Shown here in pieces: positions 31,906 to 47,987 of a DNA stretch of 64,000 bases (position 1 is its first letter; each line of letters starts with the position of its first letter). Source of the DNA: Phoma sp. XZ068 (lineage: Eukaryota; Ascomycota; Dothideomycetes; Pleosporales; Didymellaceae); NCBI GenBank assembly GCA_004835665.1, contig RBKR01000028.1:62001-126000 (forward strand), given 5' to 3'. Position numbers and translations under genes: made by a program. A model generated the notes under the pieces. The model saw only the letters and a program-made list of their open reading frames with translations, was not told the origin of the DNA and did not search any database.

Positions 31906-33138
31906 ATGGCTCAACAGAATGGTTCGACGAAACGGAAAGTCGACGCTCGCAACTCAGTCCCGAATGCAGGGAACGATTCTACCGCTAGAAAGCGGCCTCG
32001 CCAAAACGCAGCCATGTCTGCGGAGCAGACCTCACGAGAGCCTTCTTCTACACCAAGACAAAGCTCCGAGAACATCACCTATACCCCTACGCCGGACAAC
32101 ACCTACTTGCCACCCCCGGCCACCTATGCGGCTGTTAACAGTTTGGCTGCAACCTCTTCCGGAAGGCCATCGGCGCTACCGAGCCCTCACTCGCGTTATG
32201 TACTGGATGGCACGCCTAGTTCCACCAACTCTCCCACAAGCACGTTCGTTGCGGTGAACCTGGTTCAAACAAGCGTCTCCACTGGCGCCGATAGTTGCAA
32301 CACAACCAGCACGCATACTACGCCTAGTCTTTCTGAGATATCCGTCCAGCCGATGGCTCCGAACACATCCAATAGCCGCGAGCCGTTGCGCGCTTCCCTC
32401 CCGTCCAATAGTCAGCGCGAGAGAGGACATGGAGACACAAGGAGCGCCCAGGCGTCGCATGGTCAAACCCCGCCTGCGGCCCAAGTCATGATCAACCACC
32501 CAGAAAACTTTTCCCAGGACAATGCTACCAGAGTGTTGCCATTGTCGCCGACTGGAGTTTCCGATCTGCACCATACTATGGGCCGCACTATTGAGCATCA
32601 AAATGGCTCGGGCAGCAATCGGATGCCTGGTCCTTGCGAGGTGACCCTTTCGCAGTGCGAGCTTCTACGGCTCCTTTTAGGATACTTGTTTCCCCGAAAT
32701 GGTGAAGGAGCCGATGAATCCGCTCTGTTACACAGTCTAGAACAAGTATGGGCTAGCCATGAACAGGACTTCAGGCTTGCCATGGAATGGCTATTCGAAT
32801 GTCACCGCGAAGTCCTTCTCATATGGATCAGCGAGCGCCGGAAAACAAGTCAACTTCAATTGATGATAGAACGCCAGCCTAGCGTGCAGACACTGGGAAT
32901 GGTGGACCGAGTGCTGACCATGAATGACCTCCGCATTCTGCGTCTGAAGTGGAAGGAACTCAAAGTGCATAATGGCAGTCAAGACATATCCCCGGAGGGC
33001 TTGCTGTGTAGCACCTTTGCTGTTATGACCAAAACAGAAGGGACGGAGGTGTTGTTCAAGGAAGGTCTAGATAGGCTCAAAGAGACTTCACCTGAGGTTT
33101 TAAGACCTGATGACTTAGCCATTTCGATATATTCTTAA
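31906..33138 (+). CDS. hypothetical protein with disordered N-terminal half (410 residues)
   Basis: From ATG 31906 (MAQQNGSTKRKVDARNSVPN) the frame is open for 410 codons. The first half is Ser/Thr/Pro rich and likely disordered, with a basic nuclear-signal-like patch (TARKRPRQN). The second half, from EVTLSQCELLRLLLGYLF onwards, is helical and acidic (LEQVWASHEQDFRLAMEWLF, SERRKTSQLQLMIERQ). I recognise no domain. The frame also extends upstream to a GTG at 31846. It lies between MULE remnants and a pogo element, so it could be a host orphan or transposon-borne. Confidence 0.5.
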   Translation: MAQQNGSTKRKVDARNSVPNAGNDSTARKRPRQNAAMSAEQTSREPSSTPRQSSENITYTPTPDNTYLPPPATYAAVNSLAATSSGRPSALPSPHSRYVLDGTPSSTNSPTSTFVAVNLVQTSVSTGADSCNTTSTHTTPSLSEISVQPMAPNTSNSREPLRASLPSNSQRERGHGDTRSAQASHGQTPPAAQVMINHPENFSQDNATRVLPLSPTGVSDLHHTMGRTIEHQNGSGSNRMPGPCEVTLSQCELLRLLLGYLFPRNGEGADESALLHSLEQVWASHEQDFRLAMEWLFECHREVLLIWISERRKTSQLQLMIERQPSVQTLGMVDRVLTMNDLRILRLKWKELKVHNGSQDISPEGLLCSTFAVMTKTEGTEVLFKEGLDRLKETSPEVLRPDDLAISIYS

Positions 33139-33208
33139 CATGTTTAATTCGAGATTTAACGTTGCCTTTTGGAACACTAGCAGAGCTCGTAGATGAGCAA
33201 ACGGATTA

Positions 33209-35352
33209 CCGTGTCCGTGCTCGCAATGCGCATGCGCCGCAACGCGCACTATCGGCCTTATTGAGCATTCACACACATGAGGTTATTGAGCCACGTGCAA
33301 TTGCTAGAATAACTAGAGTTTTTGGTGGAGTACTCTATAGGCCTACGCGACAAAGTTTGCTACCAATATTTACGTGGTTGAAGTATCTTGCGGCCGCGGC
33401 TGTTGTGTGTTGGTGCAGGTGCTGAGGGCGGCTCATGAGGAACTACACCACTTTGAGCAGCCGCATCACCACGATTCTGCTTCTTTTTAGCTCCCTGTTC
33501 CTGTGGGAGCTTCCTCTTTCCTTTTTGGGTAGTACGTGATGCTTTTTCGCGGTCTCTCTGCTCCTTAAGACGCGCTCTTTCTGCCTTGCGTGCATCAATC
33601 TCCTTGCGCTCTTGGATGCGTGCCTTCTCCCGCGCCTCCTTCTCCTTTGCACGCCGCGCCCGAGTCTGCTCATCCTGCTTATCCTGGAGCAGCTTCTTAG
33701 TGTTTTTGAGCTCACGTTCAGTAGCTTTTGCAGCTTCTTGTTCAGCGGCGTAGGCCTCATATGCCGCCTCACGTGCGTCAGCCTCCGCCTTCGATGAAGG
33801 AGACCACCATCTGGCGCCGCCATGCCACTCAAGTTTGTGAGCGTACAGCGGCAGAACTTTCTGCTTGCTCTTCATCTTCCCCTTCCCCGTTAGTGCTTCT
33901 TTGGCGCCTTCTAGTTGGTGTTGAAGCAGCTGATTCTGCACTGAAAGGTGGTGGATGTACTGCATCAGCTCACGGCCAGCTGCCTCGTCATTCTCCACCA
34001 CTGCTGCTCGAAGCAGAGTCTTAGCTTTAAGCCATGGTGGCTCACCAATTACTGCAGCCGGAGCAGTTTGATTAGGAGGTGTTGCGGCTCTCTCAGGTGT
34101 TGTTGTTGTGAACTTATCAACTATAACGTTGGCGTTGGGTGGGAATATTCCGGTGGCGGAGAAGGCCTTTTTTACCAGCTCCTCAGTAAACGTACGCGTC
34201 CAGGCCTTCCAAAAAAGAGGGAAAAAGTCTCCTTTTGTGACTGGCAGCCATCCCTGGGTCTTCTGAGTGCGAAGATCGAGCTCATTGGTGTAGTTACTTG
34301 CAAGAGGCTTGAAGCAGACTACATCTAACGGCTGTAACGTATGGGTGGCGTGTGGGGGAAATATAAGCAAAAGGATCTTGTGTTTGTCACAATAGTCGAT
34401 AAAATCCTTTGTTACATGACTGCCGTGGCCATCTATTATCAACAGCCGCCACTTTCTCCGCGCTTTGCCCTTGGTGTAGCGGTCAAACACCTGTTCAAGC
34501 CAGGTTAAACCAAGATCATTGTTCGTCCAGCCATTAGGGGAGGTGGTGAAGTGCACGTCGTGCTCTTTTTTGTCAATTGAAGCGACCCAGGACGCTTGAA
34601 CAGCTCGCCCAGCAGCCGCGTAGATGATGCCTGGCGGAAGGACACTACCATCACCGCAGATGGTTGCCAGAAGCGTCACCCACTCTCTGTTGCCATCGTG
34701 CAAACTCTGCTTGAAGTACTTCTTGCTGTACAACACCTTATCGAAGATCCTTTTGCTCCTGCCAGTGACGCCAACAGCGAAGCCCTTCTCATCCATATTG
34801 TACGTGTGAGCCGGTTCCAGATCATATTGAGCCATCTTGTGGTGCAGAAGCTCAAAGTATAAGCGGTACTTGTCACCACGATTGGCTTTGTGACGATCCT
34901 TGTCCATTGGCGTGGTCCACGCGGTGATGAGCGTGTTGGAGTTGCGATTAATGAAATCAGTAACCCAGGAATCTGATGGCTCTCTTCCAATGATTGGAGC
35001 TGCAAAATTCTTCAGCATTTGCCTTGTAGGCATAAGGTGCCTCTCTGTAAGCTCTCTGATATATTTTACAACCTCTACCTCATCGCGTGGGTGGAGTAGA
35101 CGTCGCTGCAATGCCTCTTCTTGGTGGGGTATTACCTGACCTTGGTGTTGACGCGTCAAAGTTGATCGGCTGCAACCATGTTTTTTGGCAAGTGCTTGGT
35201 ATGAAAGTTTTGCTCCTGGTTTTAATCTATCTATCTCTGCAAGGGCTTCTTGTAAAGGCATTGTGGTGTTGAGCTATAGTAGGTTCAAAAACAAGATGAA
35301 TTGAGGTGGGGTGTGCATCGGGTGACCGTGCGCATCGGGTGGCCGATCACGG
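33209..35352 (-). mobile_element. pogo/Fot1-like (Tc1-mariner superfamily) element, apparently complete
   Basis: The ends begin CCGTG on both sides, with imperfect inverted repeats sharing ATGCGCA and GCAC blocks. They are flanked by TA at 33207-33208 and 35353-35354. The interior is one intact transposase gene. The close match of structure and the open ORF suggest possible activity; the imperfect ends argue for some age. Confidence 0.7.
33360..35261 (-). CDS. pogo/Fot1-type DDE transposase, intact
   Basis: 633 residues, ATG start. An N-terminal psq-like helix-turn-helix (KLSYQALAKKHGCSRSTLTR) is followed by a CENP-B/Tc5-type HTH (about residues 50-120; LMPTRQMLKNFA). The DDE_1 core has the first Asp in YNMDEKGFAVG, the second in LLIIDGHGSHVT and the third in LQPLDVVCF, with 35 residues between the last two. 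The C-terminal third is highly charged and coiled (EKEAREKARIQERKEIDARK) and ends with a Gly/Pro/Arg-rich tail. The gene is nuclear acting, cutting and pasting at TA. No lesion was seen. Confidence 0.93.
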   Translation of the reverse strand: MPLQEALAEIDRLKPGAKLSYQALAKKHGCSRSTLTRQHQGQVIPHQEEALQRRLLHPRDEVEVVKYIRELTERHLMPTRQMLKNFAAPIIGREPSDSWVTDFINRNSNTLITAWTTPMDKDRHKANRGDKYRLYFELLHHKMAQYDLEPAHTYNMDEKGFAVGVTGRSKRIFDKVLYSKKYFKQSLHDGNREWVTLLATICGDGSVLPPGIIYAAAGRAVQASWVASIDKKEHDVHFTTSPNGWTNNDLGLTWLEQVFDRYTKGKARRKWRLLIIDGHGSHVTKDFIDYCDKHKILLLIFPPHATHTLQPLDVVCFKPLASNYTNELDLRTQKTQGWLPVTKGDFFPLFWKAWTRTFTEELVKKAFSATGIFPPNANVIVDKFTTTTPERAATPPNQTAPAAVIGEPPWLKAKTLLRAAVVENDEAAGRELMQYIHHLSVQNQLLQHQLEGAKEALTGKGKMKSKQKVLPLYAHKLEWHGGARWWSPSSKAEADAREAAYEAYAAEQEAAKATERELKNTKKLLQDKQDEQTRARRAKEKEAREKARIQERKEIDARKAERARLKEQRDREKASRTTQKGKRKLPQEQGAKKKQNRGDAAAQSGVVPHEPPSAPAPTHNSRGRKILQPRKYW

Positions 35353-35360
35353 TATCCATA

Positions 35361-35694
35361 CCGTGTTCGCCGGGTCAATGCACGCGTCGGGTCAATGCAC
35401 GCGCATCCAACATATCAACACCACAAAAATGAAGCGGTAGAGCCACACACAATAGCAATTGTTACGAGATTTTGTAGTGGAGTGTTCTATGGGCCTATGC
35501 GACAATCTTCCTAGCTTCAAATTAATACTTTAGGGTTGCGAGGCGGCCGCTGCGGGTAGTGTGAGTGCGGGGTGCAGGTGCAGGCTCTTCAGCAACAACA
35601 CCACGCCGTGCACCCGCAGAACGTCTCTGTTTCTTACAAGGCTTTGTAGGTGGCTTCTGTGAGGCCTTGCGCTTACTTGATTGGGGCAATTGTC
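35361..35694 (-). mobile_element. pogo-like remnant, 3' end only
   Basis: It starts CCGTGTTCGCCGGG after a TA at 35359-35360, 8 bp from the end of the intact element and in the same orientation. It keeps the 3' UTR motif (GGAGTGTTCTATGGGCC, compare 33329-33346) and the last transposase codons (KPCKKQRRSAGARRG to SGRLATLKY and stop at about 35531). It ends at the junction with the phosphoketolase remnant near 35694. Confidence 0.75.
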
Positions 35695-36917
35695 AGGAAC
35701 CTGCAGCTTCTTGGCAATGAATCCATCGCTTGTGACCGGGTTTGCGCTCATCCGACTGTGAGCAGTGGGCGCAAGGCCTTTCAATCTCTTGTTCAAAGTC
35801 CCGTTCCCATCAAAAAGGTCCTCCAGCTTATAGCTACGCATCCACGTCTCAAGCGCCGCCATGTTTCCTGGAGAAGTCCGGATATCAGTCTTCGGGGTTA
35901 GGTAGGCGCAACAGGCGTCTTTCAGATAGCAGTTTTGCAGCCCTTTTGGTGCTGACCGTCCTTTACGAGTTCGAAGTACAACCATGGGCCATCACGGACG
36001 AAACGCTTGACCTGAGTGCCGTGCTTGGTGCTGGGAATTACGGATTTGTGTGATACAGTGCTCGAGTGTGCTCGCCATTTTCCTGTGCATGGATTCATAC
36101 TCGCCTTCGCCAACGAAGTAGGGTGCCCAACCATAGCCAATGAAGAGAGCCTCGAGCTCAATTTGACTGATACGAGCCAGAATAGTGGGGTCGTTGATCT
36201 TGTAGCCATTCAAATGGAGCACGGGAAGGACAGCGCCATCTGTGATCGGGTTGAGAAATTTGGTGCTGTGCCACGAAGTCGCCAGCTACAATCGTGTTAG
36301 GAGACTCTGTTGACTCGATAGGATGTGAAGAAACTCACTGGACCTGTCTCGGCCTCACCGTCTCCCACCATCGTGAGAGCAATGAGACTTGGATGATCGA
36401 AAACGCTTCCGAAGGCATGCGATATAGAGTGACCGAGCTCTCCACCCTCGTGGATGCTTCCTGGTGTTTCCGGAGTTGCATGGCTGCCGCTGCCGCCAGG
36501 GAAAGAGAATCGCTTGAAGAAACGGCGCATCCCATCTGTGTCTTCGGACATGCTTGGGTACGCTTCCGAGTATGTACCCTCAAGGTAGGCGTTGGCGAGG
36601 ATTGCTGGACCACTATGTCCAGGGCCGGAGATAAAGAGCGCATTGAGGTCGTACTTCTTGATCAAGCGGTTGAAGTGGATGTAAGTGAAGCTCTGACCTG
36701 CATCTGTTCCCCAGTGGCCAAGACGTCGTGCTTTCAGGTGCTCCGGCCTCAGAGGTTCCCTCAAGAGAGGGTTGTCTTTGAGATATATCATGCCAAGGCA
36801 CAAATAAAGTGTGGCGTTGAAGTACCTATGCAGCAGCGTCACCTCGTCCGTGCCGACACTGTTTTCGTCCACAATGGCCCGGGCTGGGCCGTATGTAGAG
36901 ATTGTTTCACGTTCCAT
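35695..36917 (-). pseudogene. phosphoketolase (XPK) remnant, C-terminal half lost
   Basis: Phosphoketolases split xylulose-5-P or fructose-6-P with phosphate into acetyl-P, using thiamine diphosphate. From ATG 36917 I read YLCLGMIYLKDNPLLREPL, LGHWGTDAGQSFTYIHFNRL, FISGPGHSGPAILANAYLEG, HATPETPGSIHEGGELG and VGDGEAETGP (ThDP site). An intron of 53 nt (36338-36286; GTGAGT..CCTAAC..GTAG) leads to LATSWHSTKFLNPITDGAVL and LHLNGYKINDPTILARIS. A TGA at 35992-35994 interrupts QAFRP*WPMVVLRT, where the family has Arg (probable CGA to TGA). Reading continues to RMSANPVTSDGF and KKLQVPDN, then passes into a pogo remnant. Only about 410 of some 800 residues remain. Confidence 0.9.
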
Positions 36918-38236
36918 CGACTTCGTAAAAAACTCAAACGAATTCCACGTTTGGCGGCCTTGGGCTCTCTCATTCTTATCTGGTCTGATTGGATATAGTG
37001 ACAAACGTACTGCTGGCAGAGTGAAGCGACTAAACACCGGCCTATCCTTAAGGGCGCGCGATTAACCTTTGATCTATAGCAGAACCTCGATCAACGACGC
37101 ACAAGCTCATGATCATGGGTTAAACCAGTGCTCATCAGATATGCTGTTCTGACAGCATCACGGTGTCGTGCCTGGTGGTTCGAAGACATCACTCCACCTC
37201 ACCGTCTCACGCCGCCATCGCAGCAGCGATGAGAGACCTTGTTCAACAGGATGTGAACAAAACACCACCAATAGGGACACATCCAAACGTAAGGTGGAGA
37301 CATGCCAAAACGGGTACTACACTACCATGCCACATAGCACTTTGAATTTGCGAGCGGAAATGACGTAGCTTCAACACGCTAACGGATCGCAGTGGGGAGC
37401 CTGCCTGAACACGAATACTGGCGACAAGGATACTGCCAAGGATCCCTTGTAGCTTGGGAGCTGCTCAGCACTCTCACCGAGTAGTTCCCTCATCCTTACA
37501 GCTGTTCAAAATGTTGATAGTCAATGCAAGACTCTCAATCGGACACGTCCATCTTGCCACTTCCTTGGACCTGCCCTGTGGCCTTAGCGCCTGCCAAGAT
37601 CGGATATGTGACGTCATCTTTTCTGCCATTTCATGGCTGTGCGGTGGATAATAGTGCTGTCTCGTGGGGCTGCAAAGGCGTCCAAAGAGTTATGAGAAAG
37701 CACAATGTTACCCCAAGACACCAGGAGCGAGATGATATTCACGAGATCTCTTGCAGTCACAGAATGCTTGGAGAATGTGGATAGAATGCTGTAACAAGCA
37801 GCATACACAGGCTCGAAGTGAATTGAGACCTCGTGCACCATACTGCATGTTAGTCTAAGACGACCTCTCCCTCGGCCCAACGAGAACTGCTAAGTCCAAT
37901 CAGGCTCTAGCGTTTGTTTTGCGACCTTTACGTACACAAAGGCACTCCACGCCCGTACAATGATAAGCTAAAACAGGCCCGTCCCGTGCACTATTTTTGA
38001 GATCCCTTTGAAGAAACAAAACCCTGCTCTCGAACGCTGACCTGAGAGGCTATTCATCGGCGCGTGAGCCGCAAGTTGATTCGCTCCATGTGTCACTGAT
38101 TGTCATTGTCGCGGATCGTGTAGAGCGCACAGATGAGGAAGATTGAATGTCGCACGATTAGGTACGGGTGTTGCAGACATGGGATTTCAAAAAGAGTGCG
38201 TATGTTGTTGCTGAACTTACGGTACCGGTATAGGTA
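36918..38236. other. upstream of the phosphoketolase remnant, nothing recognised
   Basis: About 1.3 kb without a recognisable gene. It presumably includes the old phosphoketolase promoter. Ends at a pogo-like terminus at 38237. Confidence 0.4.
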
Positions 38237-38521
38237 CCGTGCACGGTCACTCATTGCAACCACCCCACCTGATTTCACCCAATCTTTTCACCCCCTGTAA
38301 CCCAACGCTAGCATGTCCGTTAAGGCTGCAATCACAGAGCGACGCACAGCTAGTTTGAATGGAAATATCCGTAAGGAACTTCACCCAAAGAAACACTGTG
38401 TGCCGATCAACGTTGGCCCGCTAAGCACAGGCAATCCACGCATCGCGTGATGACAGTGCACTTAACCTGACGATCCATCCATCCACGCGATAAGACAGAG
38501 CTTGTAAAGTACAATAGAAGG

Positions 38522-38661
38522 TGTTGCCAAATCACATGATCCTCATACACAGTCCTTACCCCACACAGTTAGATCACTCCTTGATACAGTATATAGTCTC
38601 GAGAGCTTTACTCCTTAAACAACACAGCTCTCATTCTTCTTGCAGACTTCATGTTCTCACA
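38522..38661 (+). repeat. 5' LTR of Copia element 1
   Basis: 140 bp, TGTTGCC...TCTCACA, with a TATA-like CAGTATATAGTC. Confidence 0.95.
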
Positions 38662-38674
38662 GTTATGAGCCCGG
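38662..38674 (+). other. primer-binding site, half-tRNA type
   Basis: GTTATGAGCCCGG directly follows the 5' LTR. TTATGAGCCC is complementary to a GGGCUCAUAA stretch, which matches the anticodon loop and stem expected of an initiator tRNA-Met (CAU anticodon). This is the half-tRNA priming known for Drosophila copia. The same motif follows the LTR of Copia element 2. Confidence 0.7.
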
Positions 38675-38856
38675 ATTGCCCTTGCAATTGACAACAGCTG
38701 CGATTCAACCTTGCTATACTGCACTTGTTATATACGGGACGTGCTGTCAGCCGCCGTCACTGTTAGCCTAGCCCTGCCCTGCCTATTACCAAGGCAGCTT
38801 GAGAATCGATTCGAACGCCTGAAGGGACGTCGACCGATTCCACACTACCCGGAACC

Positions 38857-43701
<4,845 letters not shown>

Positions 43702-43741
43702 TTGCCAGTTCCGTGCTTACAGCACTACAGCTGGGGGGGTG

Positions 43742-43883
43742 TGTTGCCAAATCACATGATCCTCATACACAGTCCATACCCCACACAGTTAGATCACTCC
43801 TTGATACAGTATATAGTCTCGAGAGCTTTACTCTCCTTAAACAACACAGCTCTCATTCTTCTTGCAGACTTCATGTTCTCACA
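43742..43883 (+). repeat. 3' LTR of Copia element 1
   Basis: 142 bp, the same as the 5' LTR but for CCATACC versus CCTTACC and CTCTCCTT versus CTCCTT. Preceded by a GGGGGGG polypurine stretch. Confidence 0.95.
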
Positions 43884-44306
43884 GAAGGTTTACAAAGAGA
43901 CAATTAATGCCTGTATGGCCAACGAGACCTAATTCTGCAACGCCTCTGGCCGCGTGGGAGCCCTCAGAGAGCTCGGTTACTTGTTTCCCCCGTTGTGACA
44001 AAGACACTCTTATCGCAGCCCCTAGAAAGAAGTAGAATCATGGTTGTGGTGTTGCGCATAGTCGTGTTGTTGTCGACTGGCGTTCCCCCAACTCCCCCAC
44101 CTTCATACAAGAGCCGTGGTCGCAAAATCGCTCTACCAAAAAGATTTGGGTAGCAACATCTGTTGCACAATATTATAGGGTGCTCCACTAAGATCTCTTG
44201 CGATAATAGCTATTGTACGTAGCTCTACAGCGTCACTTTTGTGTAGCCTGTGAAAGTAATTGGGTAGTGCAATGAGTGACCATGCGAAATGAGTGACCGT
44301 GCACGG

Positions 44307-46298
44307 CATTAGGTATAGTACTGTACATATCGCACGGCACGATTAGTAACGAGTCTATGTTCAGACAGCGCTTGGCCTGCGACATTTAGGATTGATATGA
44401 TTATTCTACATGCTATGGAGTGCCGCTCTATACAATGAGATTGTACACAAGGAGTTGCCTACGGTGACGTTGTGTAATTGTTGACAATGTGGCCGTGCAA
44501 CGTACCGGTAGCAACCAATTGGCCGGTAGGCGTCTATGCAGCCAACTGCAAACAGACACCTCAACCGTGACACTAATGGATCTTCTGGACGTTGATTACA
44601 GCGTGGAAACCAATGTTCGGACCCTGAAGTCGCGCAGATTGATTGTAGAAGTGGCCAGACTTCGTTTCTCTGATCTCTCCATGAAGTTTGTACGCTAGAT
44701 GTGCGGCTTCTTTGATCATCGGTTGTATGGCGTGATATCGCATGACTGAATTTCCGGAAGTGTGGCGACCAAACGTGCCTTTTTGCATCACCATTTGGTT
44801 ACAGAGCTTACCAGCGGCAGTCCCATCTTGAACCGGAGGCCTCTTTGCGGAACCGCTTTCGCCAAACCCATCCCGCTAAAGCCTTCTACTTGTTTCGAGA
44901 AAGCCTCTCCAAGCTCCTTCATGTCTTTCGAAGCTTCTCTCTTAAAAACTTAGAACGAGGGATGGAACACTGTCGGGACAGATCTGTTGTCAACACGATC
45001 AAGAACCATAGAACTCTTTCAGCAAAATTTTTAACACCAGAGCTCAAAACCACAAGGACTCCTCACACTGAGAAATGGCCGAATTCAGTCTTGACGAAGA
45101 GCTGAGTGAGTAGGAGCGGGAGAAGAAGGGGTTTTTCTACGTACACTACCTCTGTATACGATACATGTAGCGGTCGATTCTGCTTGATGCGTATAGTGCA
45201 AGCTCCGGGCGTTGTGCTCTAACTCTCAAACTTTTCCTGCTTCATGAAAAGTTTCAGCCGTTACTGTATCTCGTGTTTACCATCATAGAGCAGTCCAATC
45301 GTCATTTCGTTTGTGCATCTGACGACTTGCAACATGATTCCCAGTACAAGATTCTTGAAAAATGCTGTCACCCTGTCCAGAACGACTGAATCGTCCGTTT
45401 GCGACGTTACTCGTTCCAGTGATCGATTTCACAATGAGAGAACGAATGGCATCGATCGCCGTGTCGGCAAATCGACAAAGACCAGTAAGGTCTTCTCACT
45501 CTCGCAAGACCGACTTATAATGACTGCCTTGCGTTATTCCGCACTAGGCTGGCTTACAAAACATACATCGTTTCCACCGCTGTACCGCTTAGAGGTTGTC
45601 TTCGAAGAGCCCATCGTACTGTTTAGACAAATCTGTTCGGCCAGCGTTTCAACGAACTTCGCCTGGGCGATTTTCAAGCGTATGAACTTGCTACAGAAGC
45701 TTCCCATGGTTTGAACCATGTGGGGCTTTCGAGTTGATTTGGCAGCTACATGATCAAACCAGATGCGATTGCTTCTTCTTGACACGTGCGAGTGAGAAAG
45801 ACCGCCCAAGTATGTCTCATTAGCAGTAGTGTCCCAATTGCCTTGGCAATCAAGGTCATTGTGGGTGGCGTGTACGCCAGATCAACACTGACGTGCTGCT
45901 CCACTGTTTAAAGATCATGCTTCAACTCCCCGGACGTCTCAGCCATCCTCTCGCCACAAAGCTTTCTTCCTATAGTACCGGTCGATCGTCACACTGACCA
46001 TCAGTGGCGTGATGGTACTCGGCAGGATAGCCCTGGCCTAGTCTGTTTCCTATCAGGTGCTCACTATATTGTGTCAGCTAAACAGCAACTGTACGCAATA
46101 CTCCACCCAATCGATTGTAATACTCCACCGTACATTGTGCCTGTACACATACTATAGCTGCATCAGCCACGATACTGCCGTACGCACGCCGACAGTTTCT
46201 TCTCTACAAATCTATCTTTGCGTTCGCTTTGCCTCACACAGCGGAGAGCATCTTTGAAGTTCGCTCTGAAGCAAATTGTAGAGCGCGATTGTCGTGAA
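44307..46298. other. intergenic, unresolved
   Basis: About 2 kb. Fragments with protein-like composition occur on the minus strand (for example 45534-45770, FCSKFIRLKIAQAKFVETLA; 44573-44794, MIKEAAHLAYKLHGEIRE), but no splice model or family emerged. The right end should hold the promoter of the sugar transporter. Confidence 0.35.
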
Positions 46299-47987
46299 AT
46301 GTCTGCCTCTCCAGACCTCATGGCAGATGCTAAAGAAAAGCAAACATCGGACGGCATCACTCCCAAAGACGCTCCTCCCACGAGCAACTCTCATGCTATA
46401 TCAACCACGGATAAAGAGTCTCAGGGCCGATTGTCCGCCACCGCAGTGACCCTGGGCGCGGTCGCTAGTATCGGAGGCTTCATGTTCGGTCAGTAATATC
46501 CGACACAAAAACTGCACGCCGAGCATGCTGACGGTGTAGGCTACGAATCTGGTCAAATATCCGGGTTTCTCGCCATGTCCGACTTCACGGAGAGATTTGG
46601 TGAAGACGGATCCTTTTCAGCGGTGCGTCAAGGCGCAATTGTCGGTCTTCTAGCGTAAGTCATCGGCCATTGACAACATGTACTCGTCTAATTCTCTGAT
46701 AGCGTTGGAACTCTGTTCGGATGCTTGCTTTCGGCTCCACTTGCAGATGCATTTGGCCGCCGTCTTACTGTATCTGGTTTTGCGTTCTTCTACATTTTTG
46801 GAGTCATTATTGAAATCACGAGCAGGATCTGGGTCCAGTTCGCCATGGGCCGTTTCGTTGCTGGTCTGGGCATTGGCGCCCTTTCCACCGTTGTACCCAT
46901 GTACCAGTCCGAGTCGATCCCAAAACGCATTCGAGGTGTTGCCGTCAGCTCGTACCAACTGTTCATCACCCTCGGTATCTGGACAGCGTACATGGTTGAT
47001 TACGGCACAGAGAAAGATTATACGAACAGCGCACAGTGGCGGATCCCTAACGGTCTGTCTGTACTTTGGGCTCTTCTCCTGGGCGCCATCATGCTTTTCC
47101 TACCCGAGTCGCCTCGTTATTCCTATCGCAAAGGTAATATCGAGGATTCACGCAAGACTATGGCAAAATTGAATGGTGTAGAGCCAAATAATGGACTTCT
47201 GGACAAAGAAATTGCAGAGATTCAGGAGAAGCTCGAGGCCGAAGTAAGAGGCGGCAGCCATCCGTGGTACGGGATCTTTACTGGTCCACGCATGCTCTAC
47301 CGTACACTACTTGGCATGGTCTTACAAGGGGGGCAGCAACTAACGGGCGCGAACTACTTCTTTTACTACGGCACGACCATCTTTTCTTCGACGGGGCTAA
47401 GTAACTCGTATGTCACCTCTATCATCCTTGGTACGGTGAATGTGGTGGCTACTATTGCTGGGCTGTGGATTATCTACAACGTTGGCCGACGCAAAGCCAT
47501 GATGGCTGGCGCTGCGTGGATGGCCGTCTGCTTACTCATCTATTCGTTCGTTGGTCATTATCAGCTCGACCACATCAATCCGTCAAGCACACCCCAAGCC
47601 GGGAACGTCATGATCGTCTTCACCTGCCTTTTCATCGCTGCCTTCGCTGCTACATGGGGGCCACTGGTGTGGGCAATTGTTGCCGAGCTCTATCCAGCTC
47701 GTTACCGCGCCATCTGCATGGCTCTGGCGACCGCCACCAATTGGCTGTTCAACTTTCTCATTTCGTTTTTCTCCACCTTCATCACGGACCAGATCGACTA
47801 CTTATACGGTCTGGTTTTCGCCGGCTCCCTCGTCGTTCTATTTTTCGTCGTATTCTTCTTTATGATCGAGAGCAAAGACCGTTCGTTGGAAGAGATCGAT
47901 ACGATGTACCAGTCAAGCGTCAATCCCATCACCAGCGAGAGGTGGGTGGCTCCATCTAGGGAAGATGAAGGCCCGGCCCATGTGTAA
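46299..47987 (+). CDS. MFS sugar porter (hexose-type transporter)
   Basis: Three exons: 46299-46488, 46540-46654 and 46703-47987, total 1590 nt, 529 residues. Introns of 51 nt (GTCAGT..GCTGAC..GTAG) and 48 nt (GTAAGT..TCTAAT..ATAG) restore MFGYESGQISGFLAMSDF and LLAVGTLFGCLLSAPLADAF. Twelve membrane segments are expected. Sugar-porter signatures are present: GRRLT after TM2, GRFVAGLGIGALSTVVPMY, PESPRYSYRKG, QQLTGANYFFYYG, VGRRKAMM and PARYRAICMALATATNW. Cytosolic N-terminus of about 45 polar residues and a short C-terminus. It imports a hexose or related sugar across the plasma membrane; the substrate is not readable from sequence. No lesion. Confidence 0.94.

Noticed and set aside
44489..45809. 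Possible spliced gene on the minus strand
   Set aside because: Several protein-like pieces exist, but I could not join them with plausible introns or match them to a family.
46650..46958. Minus-strand ORF opposite the sugar transporter
   Set aside because: Pure antisense shadow of the transporter's conserved coding sequence.
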